Below, piece after piece: positions 33,862 to 43,384 of a stretch of 53,979 bases of DNA. Where the stretch lies: positions 1 through 53,979 of the forward strand of contig CANBTI010000012.1 of assembly GCA_947372355.1 (NCBI GenBank), written 5' to 3'. The position numbers and the translations under genes were made by a program. This DNA comes from Bdellovibrionales bacterium (GTDB lineage Bacteria; Bdellovibrionota; UBA1018; CAIMNF01). The first letter of the stretch is position 1. Each line of letters starts with the position of its first letter. A model generated the notes under the pieces. That model did no database searches. It had not been told where the DNA came from and was given only the letters and a program-made list of their open reading frames with translations.

Positions 33862-35264
33862 ACTTAACAGAACTCAGCCGTGTAATCGAATCCGTTGGTC
33901 GCGATCGTGGAATCAAAAGAGAAATTATTGTGAGCGCAATTGAGCAAGCAATCCTTGCAGCTGCTCAAAAGAAATATGGTCCTCATGCGATTTTAGAAGC
34001 GCACTACAATGATGAAGTGGGCGATGTAGATCTTTACCTCTTCAAAAAAGTAGTAGAGAGCGACGACGACATGCTTGAAGAATCTGAAGAGATCAAAGTG
34101 GAAGACGCACTTGAACTTGATCCTCAAGCACAAGTGGGCGATGAGCTCGGTGTAAAAGTTGAAACTCCAAGTTTCGGCCGTATCGATGCTCAAACTGCGA
34201 AACAAATTATTTTTCAAAAAGTACGCGATGCTGAACGCGACATTATCTTTAACGAATACCTTCCATTAAAAGGTGAAATCGTTTCTGGGATTGCTCGTCG
34301 TATGGAGCGCGGAAATTTAGTAATCGATTTAGGTAAAACCGATGCTCTTCTTCCAAAGAACGAAATCATTCCTGGTGAATCATACAAACCAGGTGATCGC
34401 GTACAAGCATTATTGATCGATGTAGTGACTACCACTAAAGGCCCTGCCCTTTACATCAGTCGCACTAGTCCTAAATATTTGATGAAATTATTTGAACAAG
34501 AAGTTCCAGAAATTCGTGATGGAATCATCGAAATCAAACAATGTGCACGTGAACCTGGTTCTCGCGCTAAAATGGCTGTGATCTCTAAAGATCGCGACAT
34601 TGATCCTGTTGGAGCATGTGTTGGGATGAAAGGAACTCGCGTTCAACAAGTGATTCAAGAATTAAAAGGCGAGAAAATCGACATCATTCCTTGGTCTGAT
34701 AACCCAATGGTATTTGCTCGTTCTGCTCTTTCTCCTGCAGAAATCTCTTCTATCCGTATTGATGAGCGAACGAAAGCAATGGAAATCATGGTGGAAGACA
34801 CCCAACTTTCTTTAGCAATCGGTAAACGCGGACAAAACGTTCGTCTTGCTGCCAACATCACTGGTTGGAAATTAGATATTATTTCTAAAACAAAACTTCA
34901 AAAACGCGTTCTCGATGCCATCACTAACTTAGTGAACATTGAAGGATTAAGCGAAACGATGGCTCGCGCACTTGCACAAGTGGGCGTTCTGAACATTAAA
35001 CAACTTTCTGATACCTCTTTAGAGTCGCTCATGAAAGTTCCTGGGTTTGATGATAAAGAAGTGGCTGAAAAATATAAAACTAAAGCTCAAACTCTCGTGA
35101 GTGAAGGCGCTCCATTCGTACTTGGAGTTCAAGCTGCATCCATCACCCTTACCGGTGAAACACATCTTGATAGCAAAACATCATCTACCGATCAAAAAAT
35201 TAAAGAAATGATTCAAGCATCGGAATTAGAAACTGCACAAAAAGCTGAAGGAGCAACTGAATGA
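33858..35264 (+). CDS. nusA: Transcription termination/antitermination protein NusA
   Basis: 468 residues. An N-terminal RNAP-binding domain (REIIVSAIEQAILAAAQKKY) comes first. The S1 domain (GEIVSGIARRMERGNLVIDLG) and KH1 (DPVGACVGMKGTRVQQVIQEL) follow, then KH2 (LSLAIGKRGQNVRLAANIT) and a single helix-hairpin-helix-type repeat (EGLSETMARALAQVGVLNI). It modulates pausing, termination and antitermination. It could act on its own leader terminator, as described for nusA operons elsewhere. The stop overlaps infB as ATGA. Confidence 0.96.
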   Translation: MNLTELSRVIESVGRDRGIKREIIVSAIEQAILAAAQKKYGPHAILEAHYNDEVGDVDLYLFKKVVESDDDMLEESEEIKVEDALELDPQAQVGDELGVKVETPSFGRIDAQTAKQIIFQKVRDAERDIIFNEYLPLKGEIVSGIARRMERGNLVIDLGKTDALLPKNEIIPGESYKPGDRVQALLIDVVTTTKGPALYISRTSPKYLMKLFEQEVPEIRDGIIEIKQCAREPGSRAKMAVISKDRDIDPVGACVGMKGTRVQQVIQELKGEKIDIIPWSDNPMVFARSALSPAEISSIRIDERTKAMEIMVEDTQLSLAIGKRGQNVRLAANITGWKLDIISKTKLQKRVLDAITNLVNIEGLSETMARALAQVGVLNIKQLSDTSLESLMKVPGFDDKEVAEKYKTKAQTLVSEGAPFVLGVQAASITLTGETHLDSKTSSTDQKIKEMIQASELETAQKAEGATE

Positions 35265-38137
35265 CCGATCGTGAACCACTTAAGGTATACGAATTAGCGA
35301 AAGAGTTCGGCATTGCTCCGTTGGATTTAGTTGAAAAACTAAAAACAATTGAGATCAATGTAAAGAACCACATGAGCGAACTCACTGATAACGATGTTGA
35401 AAAAGCACGTACAGTGTTGAAAGCCGGAAGTGTGACCTCGCAAAAAGCAGCGGCTAATTTAGCCACAAAAGCAAAAACAACTCCTGCTAAAAAAGTGGTC
35501 GCAAGACGCGCTTCAGCGGGGGGTGATTCAGTTCCTGTTTCGGCAACAGCTGCCGCAACGACTGAAGCAGTAGCTGCAAAACCTAAAACAGTTGCTCGTA
35601 AAAAAGCAGCTCCAGCGGTAGCAGCTCCAGTTGCTCCAGTTGCAGCAGCTGCTTCCACTACTGATACATCTTCTTCAACGGTGATTCGTCGCCGTTTACT
35701 TTCTGATGGAGCTACCCAAACGGTAACTTCAACAGTTTCTACAGAAACTGCTCAAGAAGAAGCACCAGTTGAAGCAAAATCAAAATCCCTTTTAAATGTG
35801 GTTGCAAAACCTGAAGTGGTTGTAGTTGCTCCTGTTGAAAAACTAGAAGCAGCCGAAGCAATTGCTGAAGTGGTGGTTGAAACTCCTGAAGCGGGAGCAA
35901 CCGTGGAAACTGTTCGTAGAGAAGTAAAAACAGAAGGTGGAAAAACCACGACTTCTGTCATTCGCAGAACAGAAACTACGTTAGTCACTTCCAGTTCAAA
36001 AGATGCACCTAAAAAATTAGGTGGATTACGCATTATTGAGCAAGCTAAACCAGCTCCTAAAGCAATCAACCGTCCTACTCCTTCACCTGGAATTAAAAAA
36101 GGTGGAGTGTTAGATCCAAATTCTATTTTAGATCCTACTAAAGCTGGATTTAAAAGTGATCGCGATCCATTCAAATTCGGCGGCGGAAGAATCGATAAAG
36201 AAAATCTCGATAAAATGGCCGAGGAAGAAGCGAAAAAACGCGGTCCTAAGGCCTTTGATACTGTTGTAAAACCTGAAGACGTTAAATTTGCAGATTATCG
36301 CAAAAAAGAAATGATCTTCATCCCTAAAAAGAAAAAGGCACCAGTGGGAAGAAACTTGAACCGTACTGAACTCACCACAGCAGCTTCACACAAACGTGTG
36401 GTTGAAATGGGAGAAAACATCAAGGTTTCAGAACTCGCTAGTCAAATGAGCGTTAAAGCAAATGATGTGATCAAAATGCTCATGAAAATGGGCACGATGG
36501 CTACCATGAATCAAGTGATTGATTTTGATACTGCTTCACTCGTTGCAGCTGAATTCAAATTTGAAGTGAAGAACGTTGCTTTCAAAGAAGAAGCAATGCT
36601 CGACATGACTGTGGATAGCGAAGAGAGCTTAAAACCTCGTCCTCCAGTTGTTACCATCATGGGTCACGTGGATCATGGTAAAACTACTTTGCTCGATGCG
36701 ATTCGTGAGGCAGATGTTGCTGGCGGAGAAGCCGGCGGGATCACTCAACACATCGGCGCTTACACCATTCAAAAAGATGGCAAGTTCATCACTTTCATCG
36801 ACACTCCGGGCCACGAAGCATTCACGAATATGCGTGCACGTGGAGCGAATGTAACCGATATCGTGATCTTGGTAGTTTCAGCGGATGACGGCGTAATGCC
36901 ACAAACGCGCGAAGCACTCTCGCATGCTAAAGCTGCCGGAGTTCCAATCATCGTTGCCGTGAATAAAATTGATAAACCAGGCGCAAATCCGGAAAAAATC
37001 AAACAAGGCTTGGCCGAACTTGATTTACTTGCCGAAGATTGGGGCGGAGAAACGATCTACGTACCTGTCTCTGCTTTGAAAAAAACCAATATTGATAAAC
37101 TTCTCGAGAGCATTCTTCTCGTAGCCGAAGTTCAAGATCTTAAAGCCAACTACGACACTCTTGCAAAAGGTGTGGTACTGGAATCTCGTCTTGAAAAAGG
37201 CCGCGGACCAATGGCAAGTCTTCTCATCGATCGCGGTACCCTTCACCAAGGTGATATCGTAGTGAGTGGAACTTCTTGGGGTAAAGCGAAAGCAATGACC
37301 AATCACTTAGGTGAAATGGTGAAAATTGTTACTCCGGGTATTGCCGTTGAATTATTAGGTTTTGATTCTATTCCAAATGCAGGCGAACCATTCGATGTAG
37401 TGAAAGATGAAAAAGCTGCTCAAACTCTCGTTGATCACCGCACTCAGTTGAATCGCGATAAAAAAGCGATGTCTTCTAAAGCGACGATGGAAGATTTCTT
37501 TTCTAAAACCACTGTTGGTGATTGGAAAGAACTTCGCATCATTCTTAAAGCCGATGTTTACGGATCTGTTGAAGCGGTGAAAGATAGCTTACTCAAACAA
37601 GCAACTGAAAAAGTGAAGATCAAAATCGTTCTCGCGGCTGCAGGTGGAATCACCGAAAGTGATGTCATGCTTGCTAACGCTTCAAACGCGATCATCATCG
37701 GATTCAATGTTCGTCCTGAAACTAAGGCACGTTCAATTGCTGAAGCTGAAGGCATTCAAATCAAATCTTACAACATCATTTACGAACTCTTAGACGATGT
37801 GAAAAACTCTATGGCCGGATTGCTCGACAAGAAAAAAGTCGAAAACTATCTTGGTCGTGCAGAAGTTCGCCAAACATTCTCCCTTCCAAAAGCTGGAACA
37901 GTGGCTGGATGTTTCGTAGTCGATGGAAAACTCGTGAGAAATGCTCAAATCCGCTTGTTGCGTGATAGCCGTATTTTGTTCGATGGAAAACTCAACTCAC
38001 TCAAACGCTTCAAAGATGATGCGAAAGAAGTGGCTCAAGGCTACGAGTGCGGTATGGGCATTGATGGCTATAACGATATTAAAGTGGGCGACTTAATCGA
38101 AGCTTACGAAATCGAAATGGTAAGCCAAGAACTTTAG
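35261..38137 (+). CDS. infB: Translation initiation factor IF-2
   Basis: 958 residues. An N-terminal IF2-N segment ([20 protein letters not shown]) is followed by a ~300-residue Ala/Val/Thr/Lys-rich linker, a second IF2-N block ([20 protein letters not shown]) and the G domain: [20 protein letters not shown] and [10 protein letters not shown]. Domains II to IV follow, including the C2 fMet-tRNA binding part near [19 protein letters not shown]. It delivers initiator tRNA to the 30S subunit. The long low-complexity linker gives rise to spurious antisense frames. Confidence 0.97.
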   Translation: MTDREPLKVYELAKEFGIAPLDLVEKLKTIEINVKNHMSELTDNDVEKARTVLKAGSVTSQKAAANLATKAKTTPAKKVVARRASAGGDSVPVSATAAATTEAVAAKPKTVARKKAAPAVAAPVAPVAAAASTTDTSSSTVIRRRLLSDGATQTVTSTVSTETAQEEAPVEAKSKSLLNVVAKPEVVVVAPVEKLEAAEAIAEVVVETPEAGATVETVRREVKTEGGKTTTSVIRRTETTLVTSSSKDAPKKLGGLRIIEQAKPAPKAINRPTPSPGIKKGGVLDPNSILDPTKAGFKSDRDPFKFGGGRIDKENLDKMAEEEAKKRGPKAFDTVVKPEDVKFADYRKKEMIFIPKKKKAPVGRNLNRTELTTAASHKRVVEMGENIKVSELASQMSVKANDVIKMLMKMGTMATMNQVIDFDTASLVAAEFKFEVKNVAFKEEAMLDMTVDSEESLKPRPPVVTIMGHVDHGKTTLLDAIREADVAGGEAGGITQHIGAYTIQKDGKFITFIDTPGHEAFTNMRARGANVTDIVILVVSADDGVMPQTREALSHAKAAGVPIIVAVNKIDKPGANPEKIKQGLAELDLLAEDWGGETIYVPVSALKKTNIDKLLESILLVAEVQDLKANYDTLAKGVVLESRLEKGRGPMASLLIDRGTLHQGDIVVSGTSWGKAKAMTNHLGEMVKIVTPGIAVELLGFDSIPNAGEPFDVVKDEKAAQTLVDHRTQLNRDKKAMSSKATMEDFFSKTTVGDWKELRIILKADVYGSVEAVKDSLLKQATEKVKIKIVLAAAGGITESDVMLANASNAIIIGFNVRPETKARSIAEAEGIQIKSYNIIYELLDDVKNSMAGLLDKKKVENYLGRAEVRQTFSLPKAGTVAGCFVVDGKLVRNAQIRLLRDSRILFDGKLNSLKRFKDDAKEVAQGYECGMGIDGYNDIKVGDLIEAYEIEMVSQEL

Positions 38138-38156
38138 TCAGTAGGAAGTATTAATA

Positions 38157-38585
38157 ATGGATGAAATTCGCTTAAACCGTGTGCGCTCAATGATGAAAGA
38201 TGAGCTTTCACTTCTCATTAACCGTGAGATGAAAGATCCTCGTGTTCCTATGGTAACGGTTACCAATGTAGAACTCACTCGAGATGCTAAACAGGCTACC
38301 GTGTTTATTTCAATCATTGCTGTAAACAAAACCTACACTGATCCTGATCTCATTAAACAAGTGCTAGAAGCATTGACTGAAGCAAAAGGATTCTTAAAAA
38401 AATCTCTCGGCTCGATCATCCAACTTCGGTTTATTCCTGATCTCATCTTTAAAGAAGATAAAGGTCTAGAAAACACACTTCGCGTAAATGAAATCTTAAA
38501 GCAACTTGCTGCTGAGAAAAAACCTGAAGGCGAAACCAAAGCTCCTGAATTATCGGTTGTCGATTCAAGCAAGAAATCAGAGTAG
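38157..38585 (+). CDS. rbfA: Ribosome-binding factor A
   Basis: 142 residues with the KH-like RbfA fold: NRVRSMMKDELSLLINREMKD, VTVTNVELTRDAKQATVFIS and FLKKSLGSIIQLRFIPDLIF. It matures the 16S rRNA 5' end. An acidic/Lys C-terminal tail extends past the core. 19 bp after infB; its TAG stop is directly followed by the truB ATG. Confidence 0.95.
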   Translation: MDEIRLNRVRSMMKDELSLLINREMKDPRVPMVTVTNVELTRDAKQATVFISIIAVNKTYTDPDLIKQVLEALTEAKGFLKKSLGSIIQLRFIPDLIFKEDKGLENTLRVNEILKQLAAEKKPEGETKAPELSVVDSSKKSE

Positions 38586-39593
38586 ATGCTATCTGGCGCA
38601 TTTTGGATCAATAAACCCGCTGAACTCACTTCTAGCGATGTTGTCGTTCGATTAAAAATTGCCCTCACCAAAAACGGCTATTGTGAAAAAGGTTTTAAAA
38701 TTGGTCATGGCGGAACGCTTGATCCATTTGCTACAGGCACCCTCGTGATTCTGGTAGGAGAAGCCACCAAACTTGCTGATTCTTACCTTCACTCTATCAA
38801 ATCTTACAGTGGAATCATTTCCGTCGGTACCCGAACTGATACCGGAGATTTTACAGGAACAGTGGTGGAAACGAAAAGGTGTCCGACAACTTTTGGGGAT
38901 ACGCCATGGCAAAAACTTGCTTCTACCTTCACTCAAGATGAATACTGGCAAACGCCTCCGATGTATTCAGCAAAAAAACAAGATGGACGCCCACTTCACG
39001 AACTTGCTCGTCAGGGAATTGAAGTTGATCGTATAGCAATATTGAAAAAAATTGATGAGTTTGAAGTTACGCCAATCATTGCGGCAACTCTAGCAACACC
39101 TCACACTCAAGATTCATCTGATGAACTCTCATTCCATGTGCGTTGCGAGAGCGGAACTTATGTTCGAGTGATTGCTGAAGATCTGGCCAAAAAAGCCGGA
39201 ACCCTTGCCCATCTTAAAACCTTGGTGAGAACACAAACGAGTGATGTCTCCCTTGAGCGATGCTCCTCGCTAGAAGAAGTTCAAGCACAACTCTTAGAGA
39301 AAAAACCTGTGGGTGAGATCGCGGCATTTCATCCGATGAATGAAGTAGCCACTCACCTTCCTTCGATTGAAGTCAGTGTGAAAGAAGCTCAAGAAATTTT
39401 ACAAGGTTACACCAAAACTGTTCATGCACTTTTAGGTAGAATCAATTCCACTTTATCGGGAAAATACATTGTAGCCAGGCTAAACGAAGAACCCATCGGA
39501 GCTCCAGTTGCACTTTTTGAACGCACGAGTGAAAAAGATTCCATGCTTAAACCAACGTATCGTTTGCAGAGGGTGATTTTGTGGCAGTCTTAG
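38586..39593 (+). CDS. truB: tRNA pseudouridine(55) synthase TruB
   Basis: 335 residues with the catalytic block GHGGTLDPFATG (Asp46), MYSAKKQDGRPLHELARQG and the SGTYVRVIAEDLAKKAG motif. It isomerises U55 in the T loop of tRNAs. The C terminus is extended by a PUA-like part. Codons 98-107, between VVETK and the QTPPMYSA motif, are encoded by a palindromic stretch also found 3' of infC; the linker is about two residues longer than in E. coli, so no large insertion occurred. Its 3' end overlaps the GNAT gene by 13 bp. Confidence 0.95.
   Translation: MLSGAFWINKPAELTSSDVVVRLKIALTKNGYCEKGFKIGHGGTLDPFATGTLVILVGEATKLADSYLHSIKSYSGIISVGTRTDTGDFTGTVVETKRCPTTFGDTPWQKLASTFTQDEYWQTPPMYSAKKQDGRPLHELARQGIEVDRIAILKKIDEFEVTPIIAATLATPHTQDSSDELSFHVRCESGTYVRVIAEDLAKKAGTLAHLKTLVRTQTSDVSLERCSSLEEVQAQLLEKKPVGEIAAFHPMNEVATHLPSIEVSVKEAQEILQGYTKTVHALLGRINSTLSGKYIVARLNEEPIGAPVALFERTSEKDSMLKPTYRLQRVILWQS
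38878..38905 (+). repeat. Palindromic element, copy 2, inside truB
   Basis: GGTGTCCGACAACTTTTGG followed by GGATACGCC; GTGTCC can pair with GGATAC (one G-T pair). It differs by one base in 19 from the element behind infC, and encodes the residues RCPTTFGDTP of TruB in frame. Only these two copies were found in the window. Confidence 0.4.
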
Positions 39594-40732
39594 CTGAAAA
39601 AGAATTCAAAAGTAGTAATGGTCGTATATTTACCTTCAGAAGCATGCAGGCAAATGAAGGCGAAATCTTTAACGAATTCATGCAAAAAATTGCACATGAA
39701 ACGCAAAATACTTATCAAATTCCAGGAGTGAGTTTCTCCATCGAAGAACGAAACACTCGGTTCACTAAAGCCAGAGAAAATCTTACTGATCTAATGATTG
39801 GAGTATTTTTAAATGAACAACTGGTTGGAACATTAAATTTTTATGTCTTTATGCCTCAACACCCTTGGGCCAAACATGTGGGTCGTTTTGCAATGATGCT
39901 TTTGAAAGATGTTTGGGGAGAAGGCTTAGCTCAAGAACTATTAAGACTAGCCGAAGTCCAGGCCCAATCGATCGGAGTGACTCGCATTGAAGCCGAAGTT
40001 CGAGCTTTCAACGATCGTGGAGTAGCACTTTACAAAAATGCCGGCTACAAAATCGAAGGCACCCGAAAAAAAGCAGCATTCATTGATGGAAAATATAACG
40101 ACGAATATTTCATCGCCAAAATCCTCAATGAAAAATTCCCAAAATGGACCCCACCTACCCTCACCACAAATCGCCTTACCCTAAGAGCAATCACCTTAGA
40201 TGATGCTCCTAGCATGTTTGAATACGCAAAAAACCCGAACATGACTAAATTTGTATTGTGGGAACCACATCAATCACTCAAAGATACGGCCAATGGAATC
40301 AAAAATTATTTCTTTCAAAAATACGATAACCTTGAACCAGAAGCCTTTGCCATCACTCTAAAATCCGATCCATCCAAAATCATTGGAACCGTGGGAACTT
40401 GGTTTAATTCCGAAAAATCCCAATGCATGGAAATGGGTTATGCCTTATCCGAAGAATACTGGAATCAAGGCATCCTTACGGAAGCCGCTAACGAAGTAAT
40501 CCGATACTGTTTTGAAGAATATTCGAACACCATTGCACCCGTGAATCGCATCCAAGCACACTGTAAACTTGAAAATGCCGCGAGTGCTCGGGTGATGGAA
40601 AAAGTCGGTATGCAATATGAGGCCGTTCATCGGCAGCGAGTTTTTAGCAAAAATCGATTTTGGGACATGAAGGTTTACGCAATCCTAAAAGAAGATTGGT
40701 TAAAATCTCACCCTACTCCAAAACCCTATTGA
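39581..40732 (+). CDS. Tandem GNAT acetyltransferase
   Basis: 383 residues with two GNAT domains. Domain 1 (about 18-180) has KDVWGEGLAQELLRLAEVQA as the acetyl-CoA loop and VRAFNDRGVALYKNAGYKIEG. Domain 2 (about 190-375) resembles RimJ/RimL: LTTNRLTLRAITLDDAPSMF, YWNQGILTEAANEVI and LENAASARVMEKVGMQYEA. RimJ/RimL-type domains acetylate protein N termini, often ribosomal proteins, which would suit this operon, but the substrate is unknown. GTG start, overlapping truB by 13 bp. Confidence 0.85.
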   Translation: MAVLAEKEFKSSNGRIFTFRSMQANEGEIFNEFMQKIAHETQNTYQIPGVSFSIEERNTRFTKARENLTDLMIGVFLNEQLVGTLNFYVFMPQHPWAKHVGRFAMMLLKDVWGEGLAQELLRLAEVQAQSIGVTRIEAEVRAFNDRGVALYKNAGYKIEGTRKKAAFIDGKYNDEYFIAKILNEKFPKWTPPTLTTNRLTLRAITLDDAPSMFEYAKNPNMTKFVLWEPHQSLKDTANGIKNYFFQKYDNLEPEAFAITLKSDPSKIIGTVGTWFNSEKSQCMEMGYALSEEYWNQGILTEAANEVIRYCFEEYSNTIAPVNRIQAHCKLENAASARVMEKVGMQYEAVHRQRVFSKNRFWDMKVYAILKEDWLKSHPTPKPY

Positions 40733-40763
40733 AGTTGCCCAAAAGTAGGACTACCCTTTTAGT

Positions 40764-41255
40764 ATGAAAATGATTTTCGTACTTTCCATGATGGAGCTAC
40801 TTTCATTCAACAAAGCTTATGCCATTGTTGAATCTCAATCGATTGATTGCAAATACAGCACTTCCGAAAACAAAGATCACATTCTTCTTTCATTAAAAGA
40901 CACTCAAAACGGAACTTTTTATTATTCTTCTGAAATCGAAACAACTGGAGAAGATCAAAATTCTGGAACCTTAACGATGATCAGAGTGGATGATTCAAAA
41001 GCACCACTCACCAAAAAAGATTTTTCTCAGTTTTCTTCTAAGTTAAATACCATTGAAGAACACGGAACGGTGGAGATTGAGTTTTTATTTTCAATGCCAA
41101 AAAATTTAATTTTAAAATCATCGAACTCATTTAAGGCAAGCTTGGCTACAAACATCATCGATACTGAATCTACACCAGATAAAAAACCAAACGCGATGAA
41201 TCTTCATTCAGAAGATGATCTAGTTTGCGTAGCCCACCTAATCGAAAAAAAATAA
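40764..41255 (+). CDS. Exported hypothetical protein
   Basis: 163 residues with a short signal peptide (MIFVLSMMELLSFNKAYAI). The mature part is beta-rich, with two Cys (SIDCKYS near the N terminus and LVCVAHLIEKK at the end) that could pair. No SD before the ATG. No family recognised. It follows the GNAT gene by 31 bp and its stop abuts that of the convergent PDZ gene. Confidence 0.6.
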   Translation: MKMIFVLSMMELLSFNKAYAIVESQSIDCKYSTSENKDHILLSLKDTQNGTFYYSSEIETTGEDQNSGTLTMIRVDDSKAPLTKKDFSQFSSKLNTIEEHGTVEIEFLFSMPKNLILKSSNSFKASLATNIIDTESTPDKKPNAMNLHSEDDLVCVAHLIEKK

Positions 41256-42122
41256 TTATTTAAATTGTCTATCGCTGAAATTAAACTCAAATTCTTTTTT
41301 AGCTTTTGAAGTGAACTTTAGAGCAGCTCCTTTTTCACCACGTAAATATTTTTCAATTACCCAACGATCAAGTCCACTCACTTTTTCACCATTGATGTGG
41401 GTAATGATTAAACCGGGAACAAAACCAACTTTTTTTGCAGCTACTTTATCATTGGTTAGAATATCCGTTACCCTGATCACCCGTTCTGGTGGGACAAAAA
41501 AGAATTTGAAAAGTGATTTTTTCTCTGGGATCACCTTACCTTCGAAATCCAATTTTCTTTCCTGAAGGTTTAATACAAATGGAATATCCAGAGTTTGTTC
41601 GAATGAAAAAAGTTTTTTTAGTAATTTTAAGTAAGTAGCGCTGTAGGGCTCAGAATTTTCCTTCGTGATAATCCTATTCCACTCTAAATGTGTCGGCGAT
41701 TCGGGATTAAATCGAATTTCAAAATCTTCTAAAAGATCTCTACCGATCACTCCAAAACAACAACTTTTTGCAAAATCAGGCACGAAGGCCCATTCAGATT
41801 TCAAATTTTTAAATTTTTTCTTATCTAGTCGTTCACCTGAAATTTTAACTTCATCAAAAATAATTTCTTTATCCACGTAACCAAGATCTTTAAGCAATGC
41901 TTGATCAACTGTGCTTTCCGCTTGATCTGGCTTAATCCAAAAAGGAACGTCGTATTCCGTTAAGCCCTTTCTTAATTGAACTTTTACAGAATAAGCACCC
42001 GCATATAATTTTGCTGGAGTTCTAAAACTTTCGTTGTTTTGGGAAAATGAATCTACAGAAAATAATCCCAATCCCAATAAAACTAGGGCTCGGATCAACT
42101 TAATCTTGTTTTGCAGTAGCAT
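41256..42122 (-). CDS. Exported PDZ protein with degenerate retropepsin-like domain
   Basis: 288 residues from the ATG at 42122 (a frame from 42149 lies wholly within hflX). The signal peptide ends near VDSFSQ. Residues ~35-135 follow the aspartic-protease (retropepsin) pattern: VPFWIKPDQAESTVDQALL sits where the catalytic D-T/S-G loop is expected, and GVIGRDLLEDFEIRFN matches the conserved second block. The catalytic Asp-Thr/Ser-Gly itself is missing. A C-terminal PDZ domain (GFVPGLIITHINGEKVSGLD) follows. Probably a binding protein rather than a protease. Its start overlaps the hflX 3' end by 23 bp. Confidence 0.65.
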   Translation of the reverse strand: MLLQNKIKLIRALVLLGLGLFSVDSFSQNNESFRTPAKLYAGAYSVKVQLRKGLTEYDVPFWIKPDQAESTVDQALLKDLGYVDKEIIFDEVKISGERLDKKKFKNLKSEWAFVPDFAKSCCFGVIGRDLLEDFEIRFNPESPTHLEWNRIITKENSEPYSATYLKLLKKLFSFEQTLDIPFVLNLQERKLDFEGKVIPEKKSLFKFFFVPPERVIRVTDILTNDKVAAKKVGFVPGLIITHINGEKVSGLDRWVIEKYLRGEKGAALKFTSKAKKEFEFNFSDRQFK

Positions 42123-43365
42123 AACGAGTGACTCCCAGTTTTTGAGCAATAGCTGTATCCATTTTCACCTGCATGAATACTCCCTTTTCAAGATACTTAG
42201 TATTGCTAATAGCACCATACTCTTGAATCTTAGCAAGTAGCTTGCCTTCGGTATAAGGAACGACCACTTCATAGATCTGCATCTTGGTTTTAAAGTAATC
42301 CAAAATCTTTTCGCGAAGTTTCTTTACTGCATCAATGTCTAAAGCAGAAATTCTTTCTGCTCCCGGATAAACCAATCTCGCGCGATTCACTTCAGCGGGA
42401 GTAGAGATCAGATCCATTTTATTTAAAACAACAATTTTATCTTTATCATCACACTTGAGTTCTTTTAACACTTCAACAGTAGTATCAAATTGTTCCTTTG
42501 CATGAGTGGAAGATGCATCCACAACATGAATGATCAAATCGGCTTGAGTGATTTCTTCCAATGTAGAACGAAACGATGCAATCAAAGAAGTGGGAATATT
42601 TTGAATAAATCCCACCGTATCAATCACCACTACCGGTGGATGACTATCGGGATTAAGTGCGCGCACAGTTGAATCTAAGGTTGCAAATAACTTATCTTCT
42701 GCCAAAACCTTACTCTCAGTAAGGGAGTTTAAGAGGGTAGATTTCCCAGCATTCGTATAGCCAACGATGGCAGCCTTCATCGTACTTTGACGAGAAGCAC
42801 GTTGAACTTTTCTTTCTTTCTCAATTACTTTTAATCGATTCCCTAGAAGTTGAATTCGCTTTTTTACTAAACGACGATCCACTTCGATTTGCTTCTCACC
42901 CATCCCCTTATTGCCCACACCCCCACCACGTTGGCGCTCAAAGTGGCTCCACAAATGGGCCAAACGAGGAAGCACATATTGAAGTTTTGCTAACTCTACT
43001 TGAGTTTTAGCTTCACTGGTTCTGGCATGACGGGAAAAAATTTCTAAGATAATTGCATTACGATCGAGTACTGGTTTACCCAATATTTTTTCGATGTTTT
43101 GCATTTGGCGAGGGGATAGTTCCACATCAATCACAAATAAATCAACGCCATCACCGGCACCTAAATCTCGGATCTCATCTAACTTACCGGTTCCGAAATA
43201 GGTACCTGAAACAATTTTACGAATGGGCGCCATTACGCGCTTTGCTGTTTCCACTCCGAGGGTAACCAACAAACGATCCAGTTCGTTTAAAGATTCTTCT
43301 TCCACTCCGAGCGTGAATGCTCTGACATGGCCCATGGGCAAAAGTGACTCTGTATTTTCAATCAT
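42100..43365 (-). CDS. hflX: GTPase HflX
   Basis: 421 residues. The N-terminal HflX domain has GTGKLDEIRDL and ELSPRQMQNIEKILGKPVLDR; a GGGVGNKGMGEKQIEVDRR linker follows. The G domain has P-loop GYTNAGKSTLLNSL, DTVGFIQNIP and NKMDLI. It binds the 50S subunit and splits stalled ribosomes under stress. Only 19 bp separate its ATG from the divergent aminotransferase, so their promoters must lie within each other's coding region or overlap. Confidence 0.96.
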   Translation of the reverse strand: MIENTESLLPMGHVRAFTLGVEEESLNELDRLLVTLGVETAKRVMAPIRKIVSGTYFGTGKLDEIRDLGAGDGVDLFVIDVELSPRQMQNIEKILGKPVLDRNAIILEIFSRHARTSEAKTQVELAKLQYVLPRLAHLWSHFERQRGGGVGNKGMGEKQIEVDRRLVKKRIQLLGNRLKVIEKERKVQRASRQSTMKAAIVGYTNAGKSTLLNSLTESKVLAEDKLFATLDSTVRALNPDSHPPVVVIDTVGFIQNIPTSLIASFRSTLEEITQADLIIHVVDASSTHAKEQFDTTVEVLKELKCDDKDKIVVLNKMDLISTPAEVNRARLVYPGAERISALDIDAVKKLREKILDYFKTKMQIYEVVVPYTEGKLLAKIQEYGAISNTKYLEKGVFMQVKMDTAIAQKLGVTRYATAKQD

Positions 43366-43384
43366 ATTCTGGTACTCTTAACCT

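Noticed and set aside
35200-35658. 152-codon Ala-rich frame antisense to infB
   Set aside because: It is the mirror of the low-complexity Ala/Lys linker of IF-2.
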